A DNA stretch of 64,000 nucleotides. It comes from Rothia nasimurium (GTDB taxonomy: Bacteria > Actinomycetota > Actinomycetes > Actinomycetales > Micrococcaceae). The notes below the pieces were generated by a model that was given only the letters and a program-made list of their open reading frames with translations, had not been told where the DNA came from and did not search any database. Position numbers and translations under genes: made by a program. The DNA is taken from NCBI RefSeq assembly GCF_928381705.1, contig NZ_CAKMSR010000011.1:1-64000 (forward strand), read 5' to 3'. Shown here piece by piece: positions 1 through 8,344 of this stretch (positions are counted from its first letter, which is position 1; every line of letters begins with the position of its first letter).

Positions 1-132
1 CAGGTTACTCACGTATTACTCACCCGTTCGCCACTAATCCACCCAGCAAGCTGGGCTTCATCGTTCGACTTGCATGTGTTAAGCACGCCGCCAGCGTTCG
101 TCCTGAGCCAGAATCAAACTCTCCGTTGAAAA
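1..132 (-). rRNA. rrs: 16S rRNA gene, 5' end (partial)
   Basis: The complement reads the universal 16S 5' start, including AGAGTTTGATCCTGGCTCAG at about 102-122 and the variable region ending in GTGAGTAATACGTG. The gene runs off the left edge, so only about 130 nt of the 5' end is present. The exact mature 5' end is estimated from the conserved start and could move by a few bases. Its orientation is away from oriC at about 39-40 kb, so it is co-directional with replication. Confidence 0.95.
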
Positions 133-364
133 AATGAAGTAGTTGATGATCCTAGTCTCTGATTGTTAGCGAACCATTCACCACGGGGTGGTGTGGTTCG
201 AGCTGACGAATCTGAAACCAATTGATTATCAAATTCTGTGAGAAACCGTTGGTTTCTCACATGTTGTATAAATATTTGGTATCAGTTCAATTTCCATATC
301 ACTCCAGGACCGTTGTGGTCTTGGTATTGTGATGATGGACGATAAGAATGTTATTTATAACATT

Positions 365-395
365 GGTACGCTATTGAGTTTTCAAGCAACAAACC
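365..395 (-). promoter_or_regulatory. rrn leader boxA-like antitermination motif
   Basis: The complement contains TTGCTTGAAAACTCAATAGC. This resembles the TTGAGAACTCAATAG element found upstream of rRNA genes in actinomycetes, which carries the Nus-factor boxA and part of the RNase III processing stem. Assignment is by motif resemblance and position in the leader only. Confidence 0.5.
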
Positions 396-483
396 GCATT
401 CTCAACCCTAGCCAGTAAAACTGGCCGGTGTTTCGTATCGGTCATTCTCAGTTTTTCGTGTTACCCGTTTGGGCAACTCGTCT

Positions 484-513
484 AGTCTATCGCGTTTCTT
501 TTCTGTGTGTCAA
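484..513 (-). promoter_or_regulatory. rrn promoter P1 (sigma-70 type)
   Basis: On the minus strand TTGACA (508-513) is separated by 18 bp from TAGACT (484-489). This is nearly consensus and gives a leader of about 345 nt to the 16S start. It is the best promoter candidate upstream of the rRNA operon. Confidence 0.65.
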
Positions 514-680
514 CTCGGTGTTCCGTGTTGTGTTTCACAGTGGCTTTTGGCTGGTTTATTACTTCAAAATCTCACTCGCTTGAGGTGAGGTTTCTCGGCT
601 CCGGCTTGGGCCTGAATTCGCTATGTGACTAGGTGTTTTGTCGCTTGGCGGGTTTCCCCTGTGCCGTGGCGACTCGTAAT

Positions 681-709
681 ACTCTACGCAGGTTCAAAAC
701 ACTTCGCAA
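681..709 (-). promoter_or_regulatory. rrn promoter P2 candidate
   Basis: On the minus strand TTGCGA (704-709), a 17-bp spacer, then TAGAGT (681-686). A second promoter upstream of P1 would fit the tandem promoters common for rRNA operons. Confidence 0.45.
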
Positions 710-982
710 GTCGAAAATGACCCCAAAAACCACCCACAGGCGTCCGTACACCCATTTTTAGCCCCGCAAAGCACCTCCACCAACAGTATTTCACCTAGTC
801 ACAGGCGGTCAGTGAGGCAGGTCTATGGCTCACATCTATGACCCACTACACCTAAAATTCTTTGAAAAACCTTCAAAACTCCCCCAAACTGCCCTCCCTG
901 ACCCCTTTTCAAGGAATATTGCACCCCTCTCTGCCCGTTATGCCAGGCGTACACAACCCCTATATAGAGAAGGACATTCACC

Positions 983-1966
983 ATGCCAGCCCTATCCCTG
1001 CTCGACTTTGCCCTCATTTTCCCGGGTGAACGCCCCGCAGACAGCTTCAAACGCTCTGTAGCGCTAGCCCAGCACGCAGAGAAACTCGGCTACGAACGCA
1101 TCTGGTACGCAGAACACCACAACATGCAGCGCATTGCCTCAGCAGCCCCGGCAGTGCTTATTGCCCACGTTGGTGCACAGACCTCAACCATTCGACTGGG
1201 AGCTGGCGGTGTCATGCTGCCCAACCACTCCCCTCTTACCGTGGCAGAACAGTTTGGCACCCTGGCCGAAATGTACCCCGACCGCATCGACCTGGGCCTG
1301 GGCCGGGCACCCGGTACCGACATGCGCACCCTCGCCGCCTTGCGCCGGGACCCGCAGGACGCAGAGAACTTCCCCCAGGACGTCCAGGAACTCGCCGGCT
1401 ATCTGAGCGGGGACACCCGGGTGCCCGGCGTCCACGCCACCCCGGGGGCAGGGACCAATGTGCCCCTCTACATTCTGGGCTCCTCCCTCTTCGGTGCTTC
1501 CCTCGCTGGCGCCCTGGGCCTGCCCTATGCCTTTGCCTCCCACTTCGCCCCCACTCACCTGGAACAGGCCATAGCGGTCTACCGCGAGCGCTTCACCCCC
1601 TCAGAGCAACTAGAGCAGCCCTACGTGATCGCTGCGGCTAACGTGATTGCCGCCGATACAGAAGAGGACGCCCGCGCCCAGCAGGTGATTGCGCACCGGC
1701 AGCGGGTGAAGTCCATGATGCGCCTAGATGACCGCGACCTGAGCGACGACGAGCTGGATATGCTGGTCGCTTCACCCCAGGGCCAGCAAATCCTGGACAT
1801 GCTGCGCTACACCGCGGTAGGCGCCTCGGAGCAGGTAGGTGACTACCTCACCCGCTTCGCTGATTCGGTACAGGCCGACGAGCTAATGATTTCTAATCTC
1901 TCCCCCAGCACGGAACAGGCCCACCGCGGCCTTGAGGTGCTGGCGCAGGCCATGATTCAGAAATAG
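983..1966 (+). CDS. LLM-class flavin-dependent oxidoreductase (MsnO8-like)
   Basis: 327 aa, the usual size of single-domain luciferase-like monooxygenases (TIM barrel, FMNH2-dependent). Family marks visible are the N-terminal [10 protein letters not shown] strand, the [13 protein letters not shown] segment, the [20 protein letters not shown] block and [13 protein letters not shown]. The substrate cannot be told from sequence. The ATG follows GAGAAGGAC at a normal distance. The gene stands alone and converges on a two-component system. The downstream gap holds a long inverted repeat. An F420-dependent relative is possible, but the MsnO8/YhbW-type motifs favour FMN. Confidence 0.85.
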   Translation: MPALSLLDFALIFPGERPADSFKRSVALAQHAEKLGYERIWYAEHHNMQRIASAAPAVLIAHVGAQTSTIRLGAGGVMLPNHSPLTVAEQFGTLAEMYPDRIDLGLGRAPGTDMRTLAALRRDPQDAENFPQDVQELAGYLSGDTRVPGVHATPGAGTNVPLYILGSSLFGASLAGALGLPYAFASHFAPTHLEQAIAVYRERFTPSEQLEQPYVIAAANVIAADTEEDARAQQVIAHRQRVKSMMRLDDRDLSDDELDMLVASPQGQQILDMLRYTAVGASEQVGDYLTRFADSVQADELMISNLSPSTEQAHRGLEVLAQAMIQK

Positions 1967-1985
1967 AACGAGTTACTAACAAGGC

Positions 1986-2165
1986 AAAGGTGGAACAGGC
2001 TCACAGCGAAGCTGTTGGCACGGGGCTGGCGTGAATCGCTGGTGATGAGCACCGAGATTCCGAGCGCGCGAGGAAAATAAATCTCGGTGCGAATCTGGCG
2101 AGCTTGCGAGCCAGCTTGCGAACCAGCGAGAGGGTCGACAGCGAGCGTGAGCCTGTTCCACCTTT
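1986..2165. repeat. Long inverted repeat between convergent genes
   Basis: A 19-bp perfect inverted repeat has arms at 1986-2004 (AAAGGTGGAACAGGCTCAC) and 2147-2165. It encloses a second perfect 11-bp inverted repeat at 2049-2059 and 2080-2090 (GCACCGAGATT) and a small hairpin at 2003-2015. It lies between the convergent stops of the monooxygenase and the response regulator, so it may act as a bidirectional terminator. Part of it resembles sequence between parA and parB (33287-33325), which suggests a dispersed intergenic element. Confidence 0.7.
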
Positions 2166-2174
2166 TATAGATAG

Positions 2175-2954
2175 TTACCCCTCTAGAAAAGCCAAGACCG
2201 CGCGGACGCGGCGGTTGCCGGTATCGGCGGGTAGGTCGAGCTTGTCGAAGATATTGCCCACGTGCTTGGCGACGGTTGCCGGGGATATGAAAAGTTCAGC
2301 TTCAATCTCTGCGTTTGACCGCCCCTGGGCCATGAGCCGCAGGATTTCCAGCTCGCGCGGGGAAAGCCTGGCCAGCTTGCCCCCTACCGGGTGCGCTGCC
2401 TGGCCGGACTGGCGGGCGGACGCTCCCCCGCTGCCCCCTGCCCCGGGGTAGGGAGAGGGGGTGGGGGCGTCCGCACCGGAAGTACCCGCCGGGGTGCCGG
2501 GTATCTGCCCGCTAGAGGTGCCGCCGAGAAGGTGCTGGACGACGTCCGGGTCGATGACGGTGCCACCTGCCACCACGGTTTCAAGGGCGCGGGCGAATTC
2601 TTCGACGTCCCCCACCCTGTCTTTGAGCAGGTAGCCCAGCCCCGCCGCAGAGCGGGCGAAAAGTTCGCGGGCGTAGGCGGTGGTGATGTACTGGGAGAGC
2701 ACCACGATGGGCAGGCCGGGGTAGGTCTCGCGCAGCTGTAGGGCGGCTTTGAGGCCGTCAGAGGTGTGGGTGGGAGGCATACGCACATCGGTGATGACGG
2801 CGTCGACACCCTCCCCCGCCATAGCCGCATCAACGGCGGTGAGCAGGGTGGGGGCGTCCTCGGCTTCTGCAAGCACGGAGTGCCCCAGCGCTCCTAGCAC
2901 CATCGTCAGTCCCTGGCGGAGCAGGGCGGAATCTTCGGCGAGGATAATGCGCAT
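2175..2954 (-). CDS. Two-component response regulator, NarL/LuxR type
   Basis: 259 aa from the chosen start. The receiver domain (residues 1-120) has the acidic pair at Glu7-Asp8, the phospho-acceptor Asp56 in VITDVRMP and Lys111 in LLKD. A Gly/Pro/Ser-rich linker (about 145-190) precedes a LuxR-type helix-turn-helix (LSPRELEILRLMAQGRSNAEIE). The ATG at 2954 is preferred over one nine codons upstream because it follows GAAAGG at a good distance and begins the receiver fold directly (MRIILAEDS). It lies 35 bp downstream of its kinase on the same strand. A parS site sits in that gap. The target genes are unknown. Confidence 0.9.
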   Translation of the reverse strand: MRIILAEDSALLRQGLTMVLGALGHSVLAEAEDAPTLLTAVDAAMAGEGVDAVITDVRMPPTHTSDGLKAALQLRETYPGLPIVVLSQYITTAYARELFARSAAGLGYLLKDRVGDVEEFARALETVVAGGTVIDPDVVQHLLGGTSSGQIPGTPAGTSGADAPTPSPYPGAGGSGGASARQSGQAAHPVGGKLARLSPRELEILRLMAQGRSNAEIEAELFISPATVAKHVGNIFDKLDLPADTGNRRVRAVLAFLEG

Positions 2955-2973
2955 GGGGCACCTTTCGTGACAA

Positions 2974-2989
2974 CGTTTCACGTGAAACG
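2974..2989. promoter_or_regulatory. parS site 1 (ParB binding)
   Basis: CGTTTCACGTGAAACG matches the ParB consensus TGTTTCACGTGAAACA except at the two outer bases, and is a perfect palindrome. It lies between a kinase stop codon and its response regulator, about 36 kb from oriC, so it is an outlier to the main parS cluster. Confidence 0.75.
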
Positions 2990-4438
2990 CTACAGGGTTG
3001 TTGAGCCCTTGGGTAGGGGCAGGGCGAGGGTCAGGCGGGTGGGCCCACCGGCAGGGGAATCTACCTGTACCGTGCCACCCAGGGCAGCAGCGCGTTCTAC
3101 CAGGCCGGCGAGTCCGGTGCCACGGGCGGGGTCAGCGCCGCCGATACCGTTGTCCTCTACCGTAACCACCAGGGACTCCCCCGCTACGAAGGTAGAGAGT
3201 GAGACAAACTGGGCCTGGGCGTGCTTGAGGGTGTTGGTCAGGGCCTCGTTGGCGGTGTAGTAGGCGGTGCGCTCGATATCGCGCGGCAGGCGGGTGGGGG
3301 CGTCGTAGGTCAGGTGGACCGGCAGGACGCTGTGGCGCACCAGTTCTTCCAGGGCGGCTTTGAGGCCGTGGTCTTCGAGCACTGCCGGGTAGATACCGCG
3401 GACGGTGTCGCGCAGGGTCTGCTGGGCGTGGGAGAGCTGGGTGCGGGCCTCGGTGACGTGGTTGAGTAGGGCTGCGGCGCGGGCGTCCTGGGTGTCGGCA
3501 GCCAGGTTCTTCGCTTCCATCTCGGCTAGGCCAAGGCGCAGGTTGAGGTTGACCAGTTCCTGCTGGACGCCGTCGTGCAGGTTGCGTTCGATACGGCGGC
3601 GTTCACCCTCGAAGGCGTCGACGATGGTGGCGCGGGAGGCGGTCAGACGGGCCAGCTGACGCTCCTGCTCCTCGGGGCGAGGAGAAAGAATGAGCTTGGA
3701 GAGGCTTCCACCGGTGGCAGCCAGCAGACCGTTGACGTAGGCGAAGATAATGAGCAGAACGGGGATAGCTGCCAGGAAGACCCACCAGTACTGGGGGGAG
3801 ATTTCGGTAATGGGGCCGTTCAGCAGGTTACTGTTGCTGTCGGCAAGATAGTTGTACTGGTAGTCGGTGAAGAAATCGATGCTCTGGCCCCAGTCGATAT
3901 CGATATAAAGGCTGTTGCCCCTGCCGGTGTAGTAGGTGAAGCCAGCCAGTACCGCCAGCAGGCTCATTTCTGCGGCAAGAATTATGCCGGCCAGCCAGCC
4001 CCAGAGGGTGGTCAGCGCCAGGGAGCCGACCTCGCGCCAGGTGGCAATTTCTTTGAGACGGAAGAGGACTCCCTGCCAGAAGCTGGCGTTGGGGTAGTCG
4101 ACGTGACCGTTGGCGATCACCCCGTGGCCGGTCTTTGCCAGGCGCCAGCGCTCATAGACCGCAAACCCGATAGCGACAAAGGGTAGAACCGCAATACCGA
4201 TAATGGAGGCGGTCAGACCCGTCACCAGGGAGGCAACAATGCCCTGGGCTACCAGCACGGCAAACGCGATCCAGGGGCCAGCAGTGAAAATATAGAAGGG
4301 GTTAGCCATACGGCGCCACAGGCTCTTGACGGGCTTGGGCTGGCCGGCGGGGTCAGTATCAAAGGACGCCGGTGCTTGGCTCCCTGCCGCGGGTGCGGCA
4401 GGTGCGGCGTCATGCAGGGTGTAATCGGTGCTTGTCAT
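2990..4438 (-). CDS. Two-component sensor histidine kinase (HisKA_3 family)
   Basis: 482 aa. A Pro/Ala-rich N-terminus is followed by a multi-pass membrane sensor region (about residues 48-95, 138-170, 215-245) of the kind found in actinobacterial LiaS/DesK-like kinases. The dimerisation box EGERRRIERNLHDGVQQE carries the phospho-accepting His288. The ATPase domain shows the N-box Asn397 in TANEAL and the DNGIGG and TGLAGLVERA glycine motifs. It phosphorylates the response regulator encoded just downstream. The signal is unknown, but the membrane-buried sensor suggests envelope stress or a lipid cue (inference). Confidence 0.9.
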   Translation of the reverse strand: MTSTDYTLHDAAPAAPAAGSQAPASFDTDPAGQPKPVKSLWRRMANPFYIFTAGPWIAFAVLVAQGIVASLVTGLTASIIGIAVLPFVAIGFAVYERWRLAKTGHGVIANGHVDYPNASFWQGVLFRLKEIATWREVGSLALTTLWGWLAGIILAAEMSLLAVLAGFTYYTGRGNSLYIDIDWGQSIDFFTDYQYNYLADSNSNLLNGPITEISPQYWWVFLAAIPVLLIIFAYVNGLLAATGGSLSKLILSPRPEEQERQLARLTASRATIVDAFEGERRRIERNLHDGVQQELVNLNLRLGLAEMEAKNLAADTQDARAAALLNHVTEARTQLSHAQQTLRDTVRGIYPAVLEDHGLKAALEELVRHSVLPVHLTYDAPTRLPRDIERTAYYTANEALTNTLKHAQAQFVSLSTFVAGESLVVTVEDNGIGGADPARGTGLAGLVERAAALGGTVQVDSPAGGPTRLTLALPLPKGSTTL

Positions 4439-4529
4439 ACTTCTATTCTTTCGCGGCTACCGCCCGCGCACAGTGGGGCGGTCTCTACTCTTACTCCACC
4501 CGCACCCCAGCTGTCGGGTAGAGCTAGCT

Positions 4530-5117
4530 CTACCTCGGGCGTCCTGGCCGCTTCTTCAACACCTTATCGGCGCCCACCACTCCACGCAGCAGCTGCGGAT
4601 CGATCTCCACGCCCTCACGCACAATCGACAGCTGGCCGGTAGCTTCCAGCACCACGCACTGCACCTGACTCAGCTGCGACACCCCGGCCTTCCGCAGGGC
4701 CGCGTACACCTCAGCCGGCGCCAAATGCGAGCGCTTCAGATGGCGCACCACAAACTTGCCATGAGCCATAATCACCCGGGGCTTGTGGTTGATATGCCGA
4801 ATACCGGTGACCGACTGCACCGCACCAAAGATACTCTCCAGCAGCATGAGCGTGCCCAGACCCACCATGCCCGACGCCAGCGTCGGCGGGTGCCCAATAA
4901 TCACACGGCCAGCCACCGCGCCAAACATAATGATGATGACCGCATCAAAACCGTTCCAGCCGCTCAGCACCCGCACACCGAAGATACGCACCAGCACCAA
5001 AAAGGTCAGGTAGATACCCACAGCAGAGAGCATCACCACCGGAATACGCCAGGGCTCGATCCCCAAATACTCAACTAGCGCAGGACCCCACCCCTGCGGC
5101 GGCTCGAAGATACCCAC
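4530..5117 (-). CDS. DUF421 (YetF-type) membrane protein
   Basis: 195 aa, typical of the DUF421 family. Three hydrophobic segments in the N-terminal half (about 25-45, 58-75, 80-100) precede a small cytoplasmic domain with the family pattern PRVIMAHGKFV and the KAGVSQLSQVQCVVLEATG segment. The start is GTG at 5117. The biochemical role of the family is not settled; relatives have been tied to spore and envelope functions. It follows hemD by 5 bp and is probably co-transcribed with it. Confidence 0.85.
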   Translation of the reverse strand: MGIFEPPQGWGPALVEYLGIEPWRIPVVMLSAVGIYLTFLVLVRIFGVRVLSGWNGFDAVIIIMFGAVAGRVIIGHPPTLASGMVGLGTLMLLESIFGAVQSVTGIRHINHKPRVIMAHGKFVVRHLKRSHLAPAEVYAALRKAGVSQLSQVQCVVLEATGQLSIVREGVEIDPQLLRGVVGADKVLKKRPGRPR

Positions 5118-5122
5118 CGGCC

Positions 5123-5977
5123 CTACCTATCAGAAAGAGCTGCGGTTAGCTCCTTGACCAGAGCCCCCAGGCGGAAACGCTCGGGGGCAAGAGGGGTAAT
5201 GCCCACCTCTTCCAGCGGCTCAGCCGTCACCGGCCCCACAGCAGCAGCAATAATTCCCGCCTTAAAAGCCTCAACTACCTGTGGCAGCACACCCCGAGCA
5301 GACGCCACCTCAAACAGGGCAGTCACCGCAGGAGCAGCAGTAAACGTCACCGCATCCAGCTCAGAGTTCACCAGGGCATCAATCAGCTCATCCACCAGCT
5401 CAGGACGCTCAGGAGCCTCCCACCGGTGCGGCACCACAGCCGTCACCCGCGCCCCCGCAGCCACCAGGCGCTCCTCCTGCGCCGCATCCGGCAACCCGTG
5501 CTGCTGCACCACCACATGCTTACCCGCAACACCGCGCTCCAGCGCCAAATCCACCAAAGCCGACGTGCGCTCCTGCGCCGCCATACCGGCGTCCTCAAAC
5601 CCCAAACCACGCACCGCACCCCTACCCTTAGCGCCACGCACCAAAATCGTAGCCCCCGCAAGAGCCTGCCTCAGCTGCTCCTCAAGACCGCGCTCGCGGG
5701 CAGAATCAAACCAGCCGTTCAGGCCGTAACCGGTAGTGACCAGCAGGACGTCGGGGTGGTGGGCAATAATGTGGTCGGTGGCCGCGTGCAACTCGGTGTC
5801 GTCTGCTACCGGCACAATACGGACGGCGGGGGCCACCAGCACACGCGCACCCTGCCGCTCGAAAGCAGCAACCTGCTCCTGAATACGACGGGAGGCCGTC
5901 ACGGCAATGGTCTTACCGACCAGCAGGCCGGCATCGGGAGCGGCGGACGCGCGGGGTGAGGAAGCTGAGGAAGTCAT
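5123..5977 (-). CDS. hemD: Uroporphyrinogen-III synthase
   Basis: 284 aa. The enzyme cyclises hydroxymethylbilane to uroporphyrinogen III in tetrapyrrole synthesis. The two-lobed HemD pattern is visible: KTIAVTASRRIQEQVAAFERQGA at the start, VLLVTTGYGLNGWF in the first lobe, then VVPHRWEAPE and DAVTFTAAPAVTALFEVA, with AAAVGPVTAEPLEEVGI near the end. An N-terminal Ala/Ser-rich tail of about 18 residues precedes the fold. No other heme genes adjoin it, so it is separated from the usual hem cluster. It probably forms a two-gene unit with the DUF421 gene. Confidence 0.88.
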   Translation of the reverse strand: MTSSASSPRASAAPDAGLLVGKTIAVTASRRIQEQVAAFERQGARVLVAPAVRIVPVADDTELHAATDHIIAHHPDVLLVTTGYGLNGWFDSARERGLEEQLRQALAGATILVRGAKGRGAVRGLGFEDAGMAAQERTSALVDLALERGVAGKHVVVQQHGLPDAAQEERLVAAGARVTAVVPHRWEAPERPELVDELIDALVNSELDAVTFTAAPAVTALFEVASARGVLPQVVEAFKAGIIAAAVGPVTAEPLEEVGITPLAPERFRLGALVKELTAALSDR

Positions 5978-6018
5978 AACACCAGGGTACCGCCGGGGTG
6001 GAAATGACAGAAGAATCC

Positions 6019-6711
6019 CTACTCCGAGGGACGATTTTCTAAATACAAGTTCACAGAACTTGTTTGGCGAAGATGCTCACCGAGCTCCGGGAGAAACATG
6101 AAAGCGAGCATACCGATAGCCTGATGGGCCGCAGTAATCTCTTGCAACCTTCTGTTAGTAAATAAAGGCTCGTGGTGCGCTGCACGGTTACGCACACCGT
6201 TCACAAGAGCAAGTGCACGATCTACTTTCTTCCGGTCTGTTCTAGCAGGAAAAGCTTCGTGCAGGTAGGGCACCCATAAGGTTTTCTCTAATGCCGCTGA
6301 AGTAAGGTGACGCCAGAACCCAAAAGATAACTCAGCAATAATTTGCCCAGGTAGGGGGTTCGATAAGCGAGTACGTTTCGCCGCTTCATCAATACTTAAA
6401 CGGTTACGAGCATTCAGGTCTCTTTGCTGTCCATTCCTTACTCGTATTAGAGGGGTCCTCACAGGTGAGAGAGAGTCAAGTAACCAGTGATCTGAACCAG
6501 ACCATGAGTCAGAAAGCAGACGATCATAAGCATTGCGAAGAGCAACTTCGATATGGGCAACATCGTGCATTATTGCCCCTGCCAGCTGAGTATTCCACTC
6601 GTACAGACGCAGAGCTAAATCAAAATCTTCCTGGGCGGCGCTCTTATAGGTTTCCCATCTTTCTGCTGAAAGCCACTGCTCTACCCAATAAGTTTCCTGC
6701 ATCCTAGGCAT
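6019..6711 (-). CDS. Abi-like protein with HEPN-type RNase motif
   Basis: About 230 aa, similar in style to Abi_2/AbiD-F abortive infection proteins: an opening block around VEQWLSAERWETY, a LYEWNTQLAGAIMHDVAHIEVALRN segment, and near the C-terminus NGVRNRAAHHEPLF, which contains the R-X(4-6)-H signature of HEPN ribonucleases. The family includes proteins that stop phage growth by attacking RNA, but function here is inferred. No antitoxin gene adjoins it. The start is uncertain: 6711 (MPRM) and 6702 (MQET) flank the likely ribosome site AAAGGAG, and an ORF extension to 6759 exists. The GC content seems lower than its neighbours, which hints at transfer. Confidence 0.75.
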   Translation of the reverse strand: MPRMQETYWVEQWLSAERWETYKSAAQEDFDLALRLYEWNTQLAGAIMHDVAHIEVALRNAYDRLLSDSWSGSDHWLLDSLSPVRTPLIRVRNGQQRDLNARNRLSIDEAAKRTRLSNPLPGQIIAELSFGFWRHLTSAALEKTLWVPYLHEAFPARTDRKKVDRALALVNGVRNRAAHHEPLFTNRRLQEITAAHQAIGMLAFMFLPELGEHLRQTSSVNLYLENRPSE

Positions 6712-6821
6712 CACTCCTTTGTGATATGACAATGCCCCGGCGAGAATACTCCAAAACAAGTTTGAAGTAGCGCTCCACCGGGGCTTCTACGCTTCAGAAT
6801 ACCAGCCAATCATTCATTTAT

Positions 6822-7484
6822 CTAGAGCCTCTTAGAGCCCTCGCGCACGCTCAGAGGGGCCATGCGGGCGCCGTGGCGGGCAATGAAGTCGGCAACCCAG
6901 GCGGGGTCGGTCTTGGAATACTCGCGCAGGGACCAGCCAATGGCCTTATTGATAAAGAACTCCTTAGAACCAAAGTTGAGGGTGATGACTTCTTCGAGCA
7001 GGACGGTATCGGTAGCGGCCTTGCGGGGGCGCTGATGGTCAATGGCGACGCGCCGGACCCACATGTTGGCGTCCTGCGCCCAGTCAAGAATGAGGTCGTC
7101 GTTGGGGTTACGCCAGAGGATTTCGCCGACCATGGTGTCGAGGCGGTCAACGGTGTCCCACCAGCTTTTCTCTTCGATGAAATCCCGCAACCAGTCGATG
7201 TCTTCAGGTTCGAGGTAGCGGCGCAGGGCGTGTAGATAATCGAGCGCTGCGTACTGGAACTCCCGTTCCGGGGCCTGCCAGCAGGCCTCAATGAAGCTGC
7301 GGTCTATGCCCTGAGTCTTCGCTTCTACCCGGGCCTCTGCCAGCAGGGGTTTGATGAGTTCCCGGCGCTGCGGGGTTTTAATTCCCAGGAAGGGGAATTG
7401 ATTGCGCATATAGGCGACCATGGGGGCAGCATTGGCGGGATTGGACGCCGCAACCAGGGTTTCATGCAGGGTAGAGAAGTTCAT
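6822..7484 (-). CDS. DNA alkylation repair protein (AlkD-like)
   Basis: 220 aa, built of HEAT-like helical repeats as in the AlkC/AlkD glycosylases that remove N3- and N7-alkylpurines. Family marks are FPFLGIKTPQRRELIKPLL, WWDTVDRLDTMVGEIL (a WWDxVD motif) and FFINKAIGWSLREYSKTDP. AlkD proteins use Asp and Trp/Arg residues around the WWD segment. It is divergent from the TetR gene, with a shared 139-bp control region. Confidence 0.88.
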   Translation of the reverse strand: MNFSTLHETLVAASNPANAAPMVAYMRNQFPFLGIKTPQRRELIKPLLAEARVEAKTQGIDRSFIEACWQAPEREFQYAALDYLHALRRYLEPEDIDWLRDFIEEKSWWDTVDRLDTMVGEILWRNPNDDLILDWAQDANMWVRRVAIDHQRPRKAATDTVLLEEVITLNFGSKEFFINKAIGWSLREYSKTDPAWVADFIARHGARMAPLSVREGSKRL

Positions 7485-7549
7485 GGTGCTCTTTCAGGTG
7501 ATGAGTTAGCAGGGTTCGCGAACGAGTCTTTTAGCCCACTCTACATAAT

Positions 7550-7583
7550 TCAACAAGTGGGGATATTATTCCACACTTGATGA
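7550..7583. promoter_or_regulatory. Imperfect palindrome, probable TetR operator
   Basis: The half-sites at 7550-7563 (TCAACAAGTGGGGA) and 7570-7583 (TCCACACTTGATGA) match at 12 of 14 positions as an inverted repeat. They lie between the divergent alkD-like and tetR genes, 41 bp upstream of the TetR ATG. Position and symmetry suggest the regulator binds here and controls both genes. Confidence 0.5.
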
Positions 7584-7612
7584 ATTTCATCTACAGGTGG
7601 GGAATTTTGGGT

Positions 7613-7618
7613 AGACTG
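7613..7618 (+). promoter_or_regulatory. Minus-10 element of the tetR gene (likely leaderless mRNA)
   Basis: TAGACT ends 5 bp before the ATG at 7624, so transcription would begin at or next to the start codon. There is no ribosome-binding sequence in front of the ATG, which agrees with leaderless translation, common in actinomycetes. Confidence 0.45.
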
Positions 7619-7623
7619 GGCGT

Positions 7624-8304
7624 ATGGCAGCTCAGCACTCTACTACTTCCGGCTCCCCCCGCGGACGACGCAGCGGCGGCACCCGCTCCCGCGACGACAT
7701 TTTGCGGGCAGCAACCAATCTCTTTGCTGAACACGGGTTCGAGGGTACTTCTGTACGGGCTATCGCTGCGCAGGCCAAGGTTGACCCCGCCCTCATTCGA
7801 CATTTCTTTGGGTCAAAAGAAGCACTCTTTACAACCCTGCTCAATGAGGTGATGGAACTTTCAACCAGTCAGGCCACAACACTCAGCAGCGGCGACCGGG
7901 CTACCGATCTTGTCGCGACCTACCTGCACCTGTGGGAATCACCCGAGACAGGGCCGCTGCTTATAGGTCTAGTTCGTTCGGCTCTTGCGTCAGCCACGGG
8001 GGCACCCGCCATCAAGGAAGCTCTGGCGCAGCACCTTACCCAAAGCTGTGCCGACCCGCTGAAGCTTAGCCTGGATGAGGCGTCCGCGGAGCTCCTCAGC
8101 ACCCAACTTCTGGGGCTAGCCGTGGGGCGCTACCTTCTACAGCTCCCCCACCTTGCCGCGCTCAGCACCGATGAACTGGCTGAACGCACCGCACCTGCCG
8201 TTCGGAGCTACCTTGAGGGGAATTCTCGCTCCCGTAAGACCCGGCCCGAGTCGAAAAAGAAGAGCCCCCAGGAGCAGCTGTCGCTGTTTGATGGTCTCTT
8301 CTAA
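7624..8304 (+). CDS. TetR/AcrR family transcriptional regulator
   Basis: 226 aa. The N-terminal helix-turn-helix is clear: RDDILRAATNLFAEHGFEGTSVRAIA, then KVDPALIRHFFGSKEALF. The C-terminal ligand domain shows the LLIGLVRSALA segment seen in the TetR_C_17 type. The last 25 residues are rich in Lys/Arg/Ser. The ligand is unknown. It is divergent from the AlkD-like gene across a palindromic site, so autoregulation and control of the repair gene are likely. Confidence 0.9.
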   Translation: MAAQHSTTSGSPRGRRSGGTRSRDDILRAATNLFAEHGFEGTSVRAIAAQAKVDPALIRHFFGSKEALFTTLLNEVMELSTSQATTLSSGDRATDLVATYLHLWESPETGPLLIGLVRSALASATGAPAIKEALAQHLTQSCADPLKLSLDEASAELLSTQLLGLAVGRYLLQLPHLAALSTDELAERTAPAVRSYLEGNSRSRKTRPESKKKSPQEQLSLFDGLF

Positions 8305-8335
8305 CGAGAGGGCCGTCTCCTGGGGGCTTGTTTTT
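8262..8335. terminator. Bidirectional terminator between tetR and dnaB
   Basis: The arms GCCCCCAGGAG (8264-8274) and CTCCTGGGGGC (8317-8327) are perfect complements. The left arm lies inside the tetR 3' end. TTGTTTTT follows on plus, and a CTCTTCTTTTT tract follows on minus, so it can serve both convergent genes. Confidence 0.6.
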
Positions 8336-8344
8336 AGGCTGGGG

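Larger units (their letters stand above)
133..982 (-). other. rRNA leader and promoter region
   Basis: About 850 bp without a credible gene. Read on the minus strand it contains two promoter-like sequences (484-513 and 681-709) and an antitermination/processing motif at 365-395. The short ORFs here overlap in antisense and have no ribosome binding site or family resemblance. The part between about 710 and 982 must also carry the promoter of the monooxygenase gene on plus, which I could not place. Confidence 0.6.
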
